This document shows, in pieces, positions 36,648 to 43,579 of a stretch of 64,000 nt of DNA (positions are counted from its first letter, which is position 1; each line of letters begins with the position of its first letter). The notes beneath the pieces were generated by a model, which searched no databases, had not been told where the DNA came from, and saw only the letters and a list, made by a program, of their open reading frames with translations. The position numbers were made by a program, and so were the translations under genes. Source of the stretch: Pedobacter sp. MR2016-24 (GTDB lineage: Bacteria; Bacteroidota; Bacteroidia; Sphingobacteriales; Sphingobacteriaceae); NCBI RefSeq assembly GCF_026239655.1, contig NZ_JAPIVO010000004.1:496001-560000 (forward strand), read 5' to 3'.

Positions 36648-36673
36648 ATCATAAACCTTTAAATATCAATACT

Positions 36674-37120
36674 ATGTTTAATTATGAAATTGGTGGTAAC
36701 GAAAGAAAAATTGATACCTCAGAAGCATTCGCAGATATTGCGCACAATAAAACACTTTTTATCCAGAAATTAACGGATAACGAGCCTATCAAGCCTGAAA
36801 AGGTAGAAGGTTTGAAAACAGTTCAGGAGGTATTTAACCATTACCAGCCGAAAGTTACTGTAGGATTTGAGAAGCAGGATGGATCACCAGTAGCTGAGAC
36901 ATTACACTTCAATAACCTGGGAGATTTCTCTGTGAAGAGTATCATTAATCAAAGTTCACATTTGAATAATATCAATATTGAAAAAGAGATGTCTCTCAAT
37001 GTAATCAAACAATTGAAATCCAACAAAACCTTAAAGACAACATTGGATGATGCAGAAACTAAAAGTGCATTCATCAGTGCATTGAAGAACTTTGTTGCGG
37101 AATTAGAAGAAAATAAATAA
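36674..37120 (+). CDS. tssB: T6SS contractile sheath small subunit TssB
   Basis: This 148-residue protein is predicted mixed alpha/beta and matches the Bacteroidetes TssB size and layout: a beta-rich N-part with KVTVGFEKQDG and LHFNNLGDFSVKSI, then C-terminal helices that pack against TssC. It directly precedes the large sheath gene (38 bp gap), the universal tssB-tssC order. Sheath contraction drives Hcp tube expulsion. Confidence 0.9.
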   Translation: MFNYEIGGNERKIDTSEAFADIAHNKTLFIQKLTDNEPIKPEKVEGLKTVQEVFNHYQPKVTVGFEKQDGSPVAETLHFNNLGDFSVKSIINQSSHLNNINIEKEMSLNVIKQLKSNKTLKTTLDDAETKSAFISALKNFVAELEENK

Positions 37121-37158
37121 TTGAGGTATCTATCGGTTAAACGATTTAAAAACATATT

Positions 37159-38550
37159 ATGTCAACTCCAGAAGAACAAAAAATAACACAGGATGCTGCT
37201 CACGAAGCTGCCTTCAAACCAGCAGAAAAGCAGGTTCAGGAAAAACTTTCCCTGCAGGAGAGTTTGGATAAACTGGCAAGGGTAGGTGGTTTCGACCTGT
37301 TGGAAGCAACGGTAGATGGACTGCAAAATCTGAATCCTGAAAGGAAAGCAAGAAAACAGATCTTCTTAACAGGTGATGAGAAGAAAAAAGAAAGAGAAGA
37401 ACTGAAAAAGAAAATCCAGTTATGGATTGATGTATTGGAAGAATCGGATTCTGTAGCGGATATGACGACGAAAAGCACTGAAAAACTGCTTGCAGCAGAA
37501 GAAAATCTGAACAAAAATATTGCTGCCGCACTGGAAACAACGAGGGAGCTGGAGCAGGCTTACAGATCTGTTAACCTGTTTTATCAAAATACGGAATCAG
37601 ATAAACTGAAAAATGTGGTGTTGCTGAATGCTTCGATGGATCAGATCAAAGATTTAGATAACCCGAGGTTTATTGATTATGTCGGTGATGAGCTGAAACA
37701 GAAGTATGACAGGCTTGATTTACGTGATAACTATTCACTGATGGTGATTCCGGGTTACATGGGCTCTAACAAAGTAGTAGAAAAGTGGGGTAAGATTGCT
37801 TACGAGAATAAAGCGATGCTGGTAACAGACTTCGCAGATTTAGACCAGCCTGATGATGTGATCGATCTGTTCACCGCAGCAAACCTGACTGGTGCAGATG
37901 CTTTCCGTTCGAATGTAATCATGACCTGTAACTGGTTAGTAGGCAGGGGTAAAGTTGCAGAGGTTGGTGAAGAGGATGACCTGACTATTCCGGGATCAGC
38001 AGCACTGGCGGGTAAAATGTATTATACCTTAATGTCACAGGTAACAGCTGGTAAAAAACATGGTGCCATCAATGATGTTGACGGGGTGAAGTTTGATCTG
38101 AAAAAGAGCGAGATTTCTCACCTGGAGCGTATTGGTTTAGTACCAATGGTAAATGAATATGGTAAAGTAATGGCCTTCTCTGCGAAAACATTGTTTAACG
38201 GAGATAACATTGGTCTGCAGACTTATTCAGTTGTTCGTGTATTCGACTATGTGACTAAAGTATTGTTCGACTTCCTGAACAGAAGAGCGTTTGAAAACTG
38301 GACTTCTAAAACTGAGCAGGACCTGCGTGGTCAGATTGTGAAGTTCCTGGATGGTATTCAGGGACCTGAGCGTTTGATCGAACGTTTCAAAATCATGCGT
38401 TTCGAACGTGACGAAACACAGAAAGATAAAATACATTTAGACATTCACATCACCCCATATTTCCCTGCAAAAAGTTTCGTAGTGAAACTTGATGGTCAGA
38501 AAGGTGAAGACGAAGAGACTACCTGGAGCTCAGAATACGCGCAGCAGTAG
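37159..38550 (+). CDS. tssC: T6SS contractile sheath large subunit TssC
   Basis: This 463-residue sheath protein forms heterodimers with TssB that assemble into the contractile tube around Hcp. Family features are the N-terminal helical handle, the LVMIPGYMGS-like strand (LMVIPGYMGSNKV near 194-206), GADAFRSNVIMTCNWLVGRG near 250, and the sheath-core C-terminus LDIHITPYFPAKSFVVKLDG. Bacteroidetes TssC is often annotated as DUF5458. A strong terminator follows, so it closes the tssO-tssC operon. Confidence 0.93.
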   Translation: MSTPEEQKITQDAAHEAAFKPAEKQVQEKLSLQESLDKLARVGGFDLLEATVDGLQNLNPERKARKQIFLTGDEKKKEREELKKKIQLWIDVLEESDSVADMTTKSTEKLLAAEENLNKNIAAALETTRELEQAYRSVNLFYQNTESDKLKNVVLLNASMDQIKDLDNPRFIDYVGDELKQKYDRLDLRDNYSLMVIPGYMGSNKVVEKWGKIAYENKAMLVTDFADLDQPDDVIDLFTAANLTGADAFRSNVIMTCNWLVGRGKVAEVGEEDDLTIPGSAALAGKMYYTLMSQVTAGKKHGAINDVDGVKFDLKKSEISHLERIGLVPMVNEYGKVMAFSAKTLFNGDNIGLQTYSVVRVFDYVTKVLFDFLNRRAFENWTSKTEQDLRGQIVKFLDGIQGPERLIERFKIMRFERDETQKDKIHLDIHITPYFPAKSFVVKLDGQKGEDEETTWSSEYAQQ

Positions 38551-38574
38551 ATATTATTTTTCTTCGCTCAACAT

Positions 38575-38616
38575 ATCCTGCACAGATTGTATAAATCTGT
38601 GCAGGATTTTTTTTTT
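38575..38616 (+). terminator. Intrinsic terminator after tssC
   Basis: The perfect 14-bp arms ATCCTGCACAGATT and AATCTGTGCAGGAT enclose a 5-nt loop, and a run of ten T follows. It ends the main T6SS operon. Confidence 0.92.
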
Positions 38617-38691
38617 AGGCTGATCAGATTTCGGTGCTTAACAATTTCTTTATAATTTAGCGTCGGAATCTTAATGTGGGTTTATAAATAA

Positions 38692-39261
38692 ATGAAACAA
38701 GTACTGATCATCAACGGTGACCCTGATAAAACTACTGCCACAAGCTATCTCATCAATGCTTATATTAAAGGTGCCCAGGGTGCTGGTGCCCATGTAAAGG
38801 AAGTAGCCATTATAGATCTGATCTTTAATTCGAATAAACAGTTCAATAACAGGGTGACGGAACTGGAGCCTGATTTAAAAAAGGCGTTGGATATGATCAT
38901 GTGGGCGAATCATGTTGTTTTATTTTGTCCGGTATATTTATCCTCAATTCCTACACGGATTACTGGCTTTTTTGACAGGCTCTTTATGCCTGATCAGGTA
39001 TTTTCTGCAAAACAGCACAATATCAGTAACAATTTTAGTGGTAAATCTGCCCGTATTGTATCTATCCTGGACGAAGAAACTTTTGAGTATTGGAAACAAG
39101 ACAAAAAGATTACGTATCTGTCTATAAAAAGAAACGTATTTGAAAACTGCCGCTTCAATCCTGTGCATACCAATACCATCGGGCAGCTGTACTCTCTTGA
39201 GAATGAGTATAGTAAAAAGTGGCTGCGTAAATTAGAGGCCTTCGGAGAGAAAATAATCTAA
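38692..39261 (+). CDS. Flavodoxin-fold NAD(P)H-dependent oxidoreductase
   Basis: This 189-residue flavodoxin-like protein has the N-terminal FMN-phosphate loop INGDPDKTTATSYL (about 6-19) and the strand-loop VVLFCPVYLSSIP TRITGFFDRLF (about 77-100) typical of NAD(P)H:quinone oxidoreductases and azoreductases. It lies alone between the tssC terminator and the first hcp gene on the same strand. No secretion signal or Hcp fusion is visible. It may be unrelated cargo or a redox partner; nothing in the sequence ties it to secretion. Confidence 0.75.
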   Translation: MKQVLIINGDPDKTTATSYLINAYIKGAQGAGAHVKEVAIIDLIFNSNKQFNNRVTELEPDLKKALDMIMWANHVVLFCPVYLSSIPTRITGFFDRLFMPDQVFSAKQHNISNNFSGKSARIVSILDEETFEYWKQDKKITYLSIKRNVFENCRFNPVHTNTIGQLYSLENEYSKKWLRKLEAFGEKII

Positions 39262-39388
39262 CCAGGGCGCTTTAAGAGCGATGTTAATAAAATTTCTAAT
39301 TTATCTTCTTAGATATCAATGTCTTTGGCAAACTTTTTGTTTATGTCTTGATAGTTTATAAAATTATTCAACCCAAAAACAAAAAGTT

Positions 39389-39784
39389 ATGGCTTTCAAA
39401 GCAAGATTAGACTTTTCGGGCAAGGAGTACGATGTACTTCATTGTTCCTATTCCCTAAACCGTGATGTAGATGCAAAAGGAAGACCTTCTTCCGGAGTTT
39501 ATGGTGGTACGATTGATATTGAAATCGAATCAACAGAAGACACTTCAGTGATCGAGGCCATGGTAAACAACCAGTACAAACCTTTAACAGGTACTTTGCT
39601 GATCAAGAAATCAGAAGAGGATGCTAAAATGAAGGAAGTTCATTTTGAAGACGGATACATTGTTAAGTATTCGGAAGGGATCAATATCACCGGCGATAAC
39701 CCGATGACGTTGAAGTTCCAGATTTCAGCCCGTAAATTGAAGCTTGGTAATGCTGAGCACACTAACGACTGGCCGAAAGCATAG
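39389..39784 (+). CDS. tssD: T6SS tube protein Hcp/TssD, type A copy 1
   Basis: This 131-residue protein forms hexameric rings that stack into the inner tube and carry small effectors. It has the Bacteroidetes TssD N-terminus (MAFKARLDFSGKEYDVLHCS) followed by the central NRDVDAKGRPSSGVYGG loop and the C-terminal ARKLKLGNAEHTNDWPKA. No C-terminal toxin extension is present. Nearly identical to the copy at 40459. Confidence 0.92.
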   Translation: MAFKARLDFSGKEYDVLHCSYSLNRDVDAKGRPSSGVYGGTIDIEIESTEDTSVIEAMVNNQYKPLTGTLLIKKSEEDAKMKEVHFEDGYIVKYSEGINITGDNPMTLKFQISARKLKLGNAEHTNDWPKA

Positions 39785-39844
39785 TTTAACCCGCTTAAAC
39801 TATCTTTTATTAAACAAATCTTTAAAATTTAAAAAAACTTTATC

Positions 39845-40240
39845 ATGGCATTTAAAACCAGATTAAACCTTGGATCCAAGGAATTCGACGTGCTGCAGTG
39901 CAGCTTTTCATTAAACAGAGATGTAGACGCTAAAGGCCGTCCGTCTTCAGGTGTGTACGGTGGTACTATACATCTTGAGGTAGAATCTACTGAAGATACT
40001 TCAGTGATCGAATCAATGGTGAACAATCAGTACAAGCCACTTTCAGGCACAATTGTATTCAAAAAAGGAGAAGAAGATGCGAAGATGAAAGAATTGTCTT
40101 TCGAAGACGGTTATATCATCCAGTACAATGAAGGCATTGCAGTAAACGACAATACCCCAATGACTTTAAGCTTTGTAATTTCAGCCCGTAAACTGAAGGT
40201 TGGAAATGCAGAACATACCAACGACTGGCCAAAAGCTTAA
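39845..40240 (+). CDS. tssD: T6SS tube protein Hcp/TssD, type B copy 1
   Basis: This 131-residue Hcp shares the NRDVDAKGRPSSGVYGG loop and the C-terminal NAEHTNDWPKA with type A. It differs at the N-terminus (TRLNLGSKEFDVLQCSFSLN) and in its surface strand (GTIVFKKGEEDAKMKELSFE). It starts 60 bp after copy A1 and is followed by a strong terminator. Type A and B rings could form a mixed tube or carry different cargo. Confidence 0.92.
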   Translation: MAFKTRLNLGSKEFDVLQCSFSLNRDVDAKGRPSSGVYGGTIHLEVESTEDTSVIESMVNNQYKPLSGTIVFKKGEEDAKMKELSFEDGYIIQYNEGIAVNDNTPMTLSFVISARKLKVGNAEHTNDWPKA

Positions 40241-40263
40241 TCGTTATAGAACATCTACCTTGA

Positions 40264-40297
40264 TGCCACCTGATAACTCATCAGGTGGCATTTTTTA
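40264..40297 (+). terminator. Intrinsic terminator after the first hcp pair
   Basis: The 11-bp arms TGCCACCTGAT and ATCAGGTGGCA enclose loop AACTC and are followed by six or more T. It separates the two duplicated hcp pairs into independent units. Confidence 0.9.
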
Positions 40298-40458
40298 TTG
40301 TACATTATTTGTACATTATGTAGCGCATATCAACAGTTTTCAACTTTATCTTCTGCTGAACCTTCCCTGAATTGCTTTGCTAAACAGATTGAGCAATTGG
40401 CAGGGTTGTTGTTTAACCATATATAGTTAATAAAATATCTCACCCAAAAACTAAAGTT

Positions 40459-40854
40459 ATGGCTTTCAAAGCAAGATTAGACTTTTCGGGCAAGGAGTAC
40501 GATGTGCTTCATTGTTCTTATTCCCTAAACCGTGATGTAGATGCGAAAGGAAGACCTTCTTCCGGAGTATATGGTGGTACGATTGATATTGAAATCGAAT
40601 CCACAGAAGATACTTCTATCATCGAAGCTATGGTAAACAACCAGTACAAACCTTTAGCCGGTACTTTGCTGATTAAAAAATCAGATGAAGATGCTAAAAT
40701 GAAAGAAGTTCATTTTGAAGATGGCTACATTGTTAAGTATGCTGAAGGAATAAATATCAACGGCGATAACCCAATGACATTAAAATTCCAGATTTCTGCC
40801 CGTAAATTGAAACTTGGTAATGCCGAGCATACCAACGACTGGCCGAAAGCATAG
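40459..40854 (+). CDS. tssD: T6SS tube protein Hcp/TssD, type A copy 2
   Basis: Same 131-residue protein type as the gene at 39389, with five substitutions (for example Val to Ile near 53, Thr to Ala near 67 and Ser to Ala near 95). It has its own upstream region after the terminator at 40264-40297, so it is separately transcribed. No toxin domain. Confidence 0.92.
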   Translation: MAFKARLDFSGKEYDVLHCSYSLNRDVDAKGRPSSGVYGGTIDIEIESTEDTSIIEAMVNNQYKPLAGTLLIKKSDEDAKMKEVHFEDGYIVKYAEGININGDNPMTLKFQISARKLKLGNAEHTNDWPKA

Positions 40855-40927
40855 TTTTTCGCGTATATAGTTTATGCGTTAGGCTTGAAAAACTAACAAA
40901 CATTTTTAAAACATTAAAAGAAATATT

Positions 40928-41323
40928 ATGGCTTTCAAAACCAGATTGAATCTTGGATCTAAAGAATTCGACGTGCTGCAGTGCAGCTTTTCATTAAACA
41001 GAGATGTAGACGCTAAAGGTCGTCCTTCTTCCGGTGTGTATGGTGGTACAATTCATATCGAAATTGAATCAACCGAAGATACTTCAGTAATTGAATCAAT
41101 GGTCAATAATCAATATAAACCATTATCAGGAACCATCGTTTTCAAAAAAGGCGAAGAAGATGCAAAAATGAAGGAGCTGTCTTTTGAAGATGGTTATATC
41201 ATTCAATACAATGAAGGATTGGCAGTGAACGACAATACACCAATGACATTAAGTTTTGTATTATCGGCCCGTAAATTAAAACTGGGTAATGCTGAACATA
41301 CGAACGACTGGCCGAAGGCATAA
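40928..41323 (+). CDS. tssD: T6SS tube protein Hcp/TssD, type B copy 2
   Basis: Same type as the gene at 39845. It differs by five conservative Leu/Ile/Val changes. It follows copy A2 by 73 bp and precedes a strong terminator. Conservation of both types after duplication suggests that both are needed. No toxin domain. Confidence 0.92.
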   Translation: MAFKTRLNLGSKEFDVLQCSFSLNRDVDAKGRPSSGVYGGTIHIEIESTEDTSVIESMVNNQYKPLSGTIVFKKGEEDAKMKELSFEDGYIIQYNEGLAVNDNTPMTLSFVLSARKLKLGNAEHTNDWPKA

Positions 41324-41494
41324 GCAATCGTTTTTATTATACCTAAGGGGACTGAAATTTTTCAGTTCCCTTTTTTTGTTTCTGGTCAGCCCCTGCAATA
41401 TTCACCAGTAGCATAAAATAGCCGAAAATTAAAACATGCGCCTCTCTAAGCTGTTGACTAGTGATACGGGGTTATTTAAAAACAATATATAAAT
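41324..41494. other. Intergenic region after the hcp cluster
   Basis: It holds the terminator at 41347-41377 and then about 115 bp without visible features before the first tandem leader module at 41495. With the two modules the gene-free stretch reaches 41666. Confidence 0.5.
41347..41377 (+). terminator. Intrinsic terminator after the second hcp pair
   Basis: The 10-bp arms GGGGACTGAA and TTCAGTTCCC (one G-U pair) enclose loop ATTT, and seven T follow. Confidence 0.9.
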
Positions 41495-41580
41495 ATGAAA
41501 CCATCGTGAGCTTACAGCTTATCAATAATAGCGAATAGGCTCACGATAGCTTCAAAACCTTTAAAAAACAATATATAACT
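41495..41580 (+). repeat. Start-codon leader module, copy 3
   Basis: This is an 86-bp unit beginning ATGAAACCATCGTGA (mini-ORF Met-Lys-Pro-Ser-stop). The arm GAAACCATCGTGAGC (41497-41511) pairs with GCTCACGATAGCTTC (41539-41553). An A-rich tail with AAAAAACAATATATAA follows, like the leader in front of the real gene. It is followed head-to-tail by copy 4. Confidence 0.8.
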
Positions 41581-41666
41581 ATGAAACCATCGTGAGCTTA
41601 CAGCTTATCAATAATAGCGAACAGGCTCACGATAGCTTCAAAACCTTTAAAAAACAATATATAAAT
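41581..41666 (+). repeat. Start-codon leader module, copy 4
   Basis: This is a second 86-bp unit, almost identical to the one before it. The arms are 41583-41597 and 41625-41639. Its end is exactly the start codon of the DUF4142 gene at 41667, so two false starts and the real start are spaced 86 bp apart. Confidence 0.8.
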
Positions 41667-42320
41667 ATGAAAAAGCACAATATTTTCTTAATGATGGTTT
41701 TAGTATTTGGCATGCAGGCATGCCAGAATCAGGATCGTAAACGTGATGATGCCAGTACAACAGCTGCCGATTCAACTTTAGACACTACGCAGCGGGCACA
41801 GATGTCTACTGCAGATGTAGATATGGATGGCGATGCGAAGGCCTTTATCTTACCCGCGATTGCAGGAGGAATGCTGGAAATAGAAGCCGGAAACCTGATG
41901 GTTCAAAAATCAGCTAATGCGGAAGTGAAAGCTTTTGCTGCGATGATGGTAAAAGATCACACCAAAGCTAACCAGGATCTGGAAAAGATTGCTAAAGGCA
42001 AAGGTCTGGCTGTACCCACTACTTTGCCTGAAGAACAGTTTAAAAATTTGAACACACTTAGAGAGTTATCAGGCAGAGATCTGGATGTTCGTTATATGAC
42101 GATGATGATTAGCGCGCACGATCAAACACAAACACTTTTTACTAAAGCCTCGATGAATGAAAATGGTGATTTGAAACAGTATGCATTAAATACCCTGCCG
42201 GTGATACAGACACATTATAAGCAGGCTGTTAAATTAGGACAGAAGCTGAATATCAGCAATGTGAATAACGGTGATAATTTATCCAATGTAGATCCGGATG
42301 AAAAGAGTTTGAAACACTAA
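41667..42320 (+). CDS. DUF4142 lipoprotein
   Basis: This 217-residue protein has a lipoprotein signal peptide with the lipid Cys at about residue 19 (VFGMQACQN). A low-complexity, Asp/Thr-rich linker is followed by a four-helix DUF4142 domain (about 60-200) with repeated His residues (KDHTKANQDL, SAHDQTQTLF, THYKQAVKL) of ferritin-like character. The frame is open from 41592, but the extra codons belong to the repeated leader module, so the Met at 41667 is taken. DUF4142 proteins are periplasmic, of unknown function, and often stress-induced. Confidence 0.85.
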   Translation: MKKHNIFLMMVLVFGMQACQNQDRKRDDASTTAADSTLDTTQRAQMSTADVDMDGDAKAFILPAIAGGMLEIEAGNLMVQKSANAEVKAFAAMMVKDHTKANQDLEKIAKGKGLAVPTTLPEEQFKNLNTLRELSGRDLDVRYMTMMISAHDQTQTLFTKASMNENGDLKQYALNTLPVIQTHYKQAVKLGQKLNISNVNNGDNLSNVDPDEKSLKH

Positions 42321-42370
42321 TCATTTTGTATATTGTAATCAATAATAACATTTAATGTAAAATTGATCAC

Positions 42371-42886
42371 ATGTCACAAGAACTGGAAGTTTGGCAAAGA
42401 GGTCCCTTACCTCACATCACACCTCTGTTACAACCTGTTGCACATGCATTATTGCAGGCAAGAGAAGAAGTAGAGTTGTATATGCACGGTTTTCCGGCTG
42501 ATTTGTTATGGCTGCGTCCTGCAGGAATGGCATCAGCCGGATTTCATCTGCAGCACCTGAGCGGGGTACTGGATAGGGTATTTACTTATGCAAGGGCAGA
42601 GGGCTTAACTCCGGAACAATTCGCACAATTAGCAGAAGAGGGAAAAGATGCCACTCCCGGTTACAGCGTAAACGATCTGCTGGAACGTTTTTCACTCCAG
42701 GTTGATCATGCCTTAAAACAATTGAAATATACAGATCCCGATAGTCTGGCAGAATACCGCGGCGTAGGCAGGGCAGGTTTACCTTCCACCGTTGTCGGTC
42801 TTTTGGTGCATGGTGCTGAACATACCATGCGGCATGTAGGGCAATTGATGGTTACCGTTGCCATTCTCAAAAACGGAGGCATTTGA
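42371..42886 (+). CDS. DinB-family four-helix protein
   Basis: This 171-residue protein has the DinB/YfiT-like four-helix fold. Helix 1 contains ALLQAREEVE, helix 2 carries a His in SAGFHLQHLSGVLDR, and the C-terminal helix has VHGAEHTMRHVGQLMV. The three spaced His residues probably bind a divalent metal such as Ni or Zn. Some family members are thiol-dependent transferases, but none can be named here. It follows the DUF4142 gene by 50 bp and may be co-transcribed. Confidence 0.8.
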   Translation: MSQELEVWQRGPLPHITPLLQPVAHALLQAREEVELYMHGFPADLLWLRPAGMASAGFHLQHLSGVLDRVFTYARAEGLTPEQFAQLAEEGKDATPGYSVNDLLERFSLQVDHALKQLKYTDPDSLAEYRGVGRAGLPSTVVGLLVHGAEHTMRHVGQLMVTVAILKNGGI

Positions 42887-43033
42887 GCTTTATTTCATCT
42901 CTCTAAATAGAGACAAATTGTAGAAATATTGATACGAAATGGTGCCGGAACTCAGTTTGTAAATTACAATATTTGACTATTGCTTGAAGATATTTACAAA
43001 AATCGTTTTAGCAGTAAACCAAATATTTATCCT

Positions 43034-43159
43034 ATGAAAAAACTTGCCAACCGCTACAGGGAGCATGAACGCTGCGAATTGCAGATTGAAGCTTTATATG
43101 TAAATAACAACCGTTATTTATGGTTATCTCTATCCCCTGATCATGATGAATATATATAA
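43034..43159 (+). CDS. Possible 41-residue cytoplasmic peptide
   Basis: ATG 43034 opens a frame (MKKLANRYREHERCELQIEA and 21 further residues ending DHDEYI). It is highly charged with one Cys and no signal. Codon use looks natural, but I know no family. Confidence 0.35.
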   Translation: MKKLANRYREHERCELQIEALYVNNNRYLWLSLSPDHDEYI

Positions 43160-43186
43160 TTAAATGTATCAGGCTTGATGCTTAAT

Positions 43187-43378
43187 TCAATTTATATTTT
43201 TATCAACAGGTTCCTTTATTACGTATTTGCTTTTATCCCCAAACAGTAATTTATAGCTCAATTTTACGCTCAGATCCCCGGTAATCTTTAAATAACAAAT
43301 AGAAGAACAATATCCAGGCAGGTACGATGACGCATCAGATTTCCCGGACATGCCAGCCTGTCCAATTTTTATTGCCAA
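43187..43378 (-). CDS. Doubtful 63-residue ORF, possible relic
   Basis: The minus-strand frame has a protein-like C-terminal half (DLSVKLSYKLLFGDKSKYVI) resembling barrel strands, and an unusual N-terminal half with three Cys. No signal peptide or recognisable start context. It may be the remains of an outer-membrane protein gene. Confidence 0.25.
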   Translation of the reverse strand: MAIKIGQAGMSGKSDASSYLPGYCSSICYLKITGDLSVKLSYKLLFGDKSKYVIKEPVDKNIN

Positions 43379-43579
43379 TTATAAACTAATTAATACATAT
43401 GAATGGAAATTTTTACTCTCTAATAAACATTTAAAACTCAATTCTTAAGATTTCATCAGAATCATTTCTGTAGACATTTTGCTTGGTCAGCTATTACCTG
43501 AAACAGGAATATAAGACCATTATGGAATTGTTTTGCCTGTTTTTTCGGTGTAGAACTCTCCAGCTTATAACTGAAGAAT

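Larger units (their letters stand above)
39389..41323 (+). repeat. ABAB duplication of hcp/tssD genes
   Basis: Two kinds of hcp alternate as A1, B1, A2, B2. A1/A2 differ at 5 of 131 residues and B1/B2 at 5 of 131, whereas A and B differ far more. The A copies are 1070 bp apart and the B copies 1083 bp apart. The upstream stretch with CACCCAAAAACTAAAGTT or a variant precedes both A copies. The block was therefore duplicated as a pair, and the two kinds are kept distinct. Confidence 0.85.
42887..43579. other. Low-coding interval before the glycan locus
   Basis: About 690 bp with only two doubtful small ORFs (43034-43159 plus, 43187-43378 minus). There is no clear promoter consensus, tRNA or repeat. 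The promoter of the glycan locus should lie at its right end. Confidence 0.5.

Noticed and set aside
41592..41666. Longer start of the DUF4142 lipoprotein
   Set aside because: The extra 25 codons are encoded by the repeated 86-bp unit and would bury the lipoprotein signal peptide.
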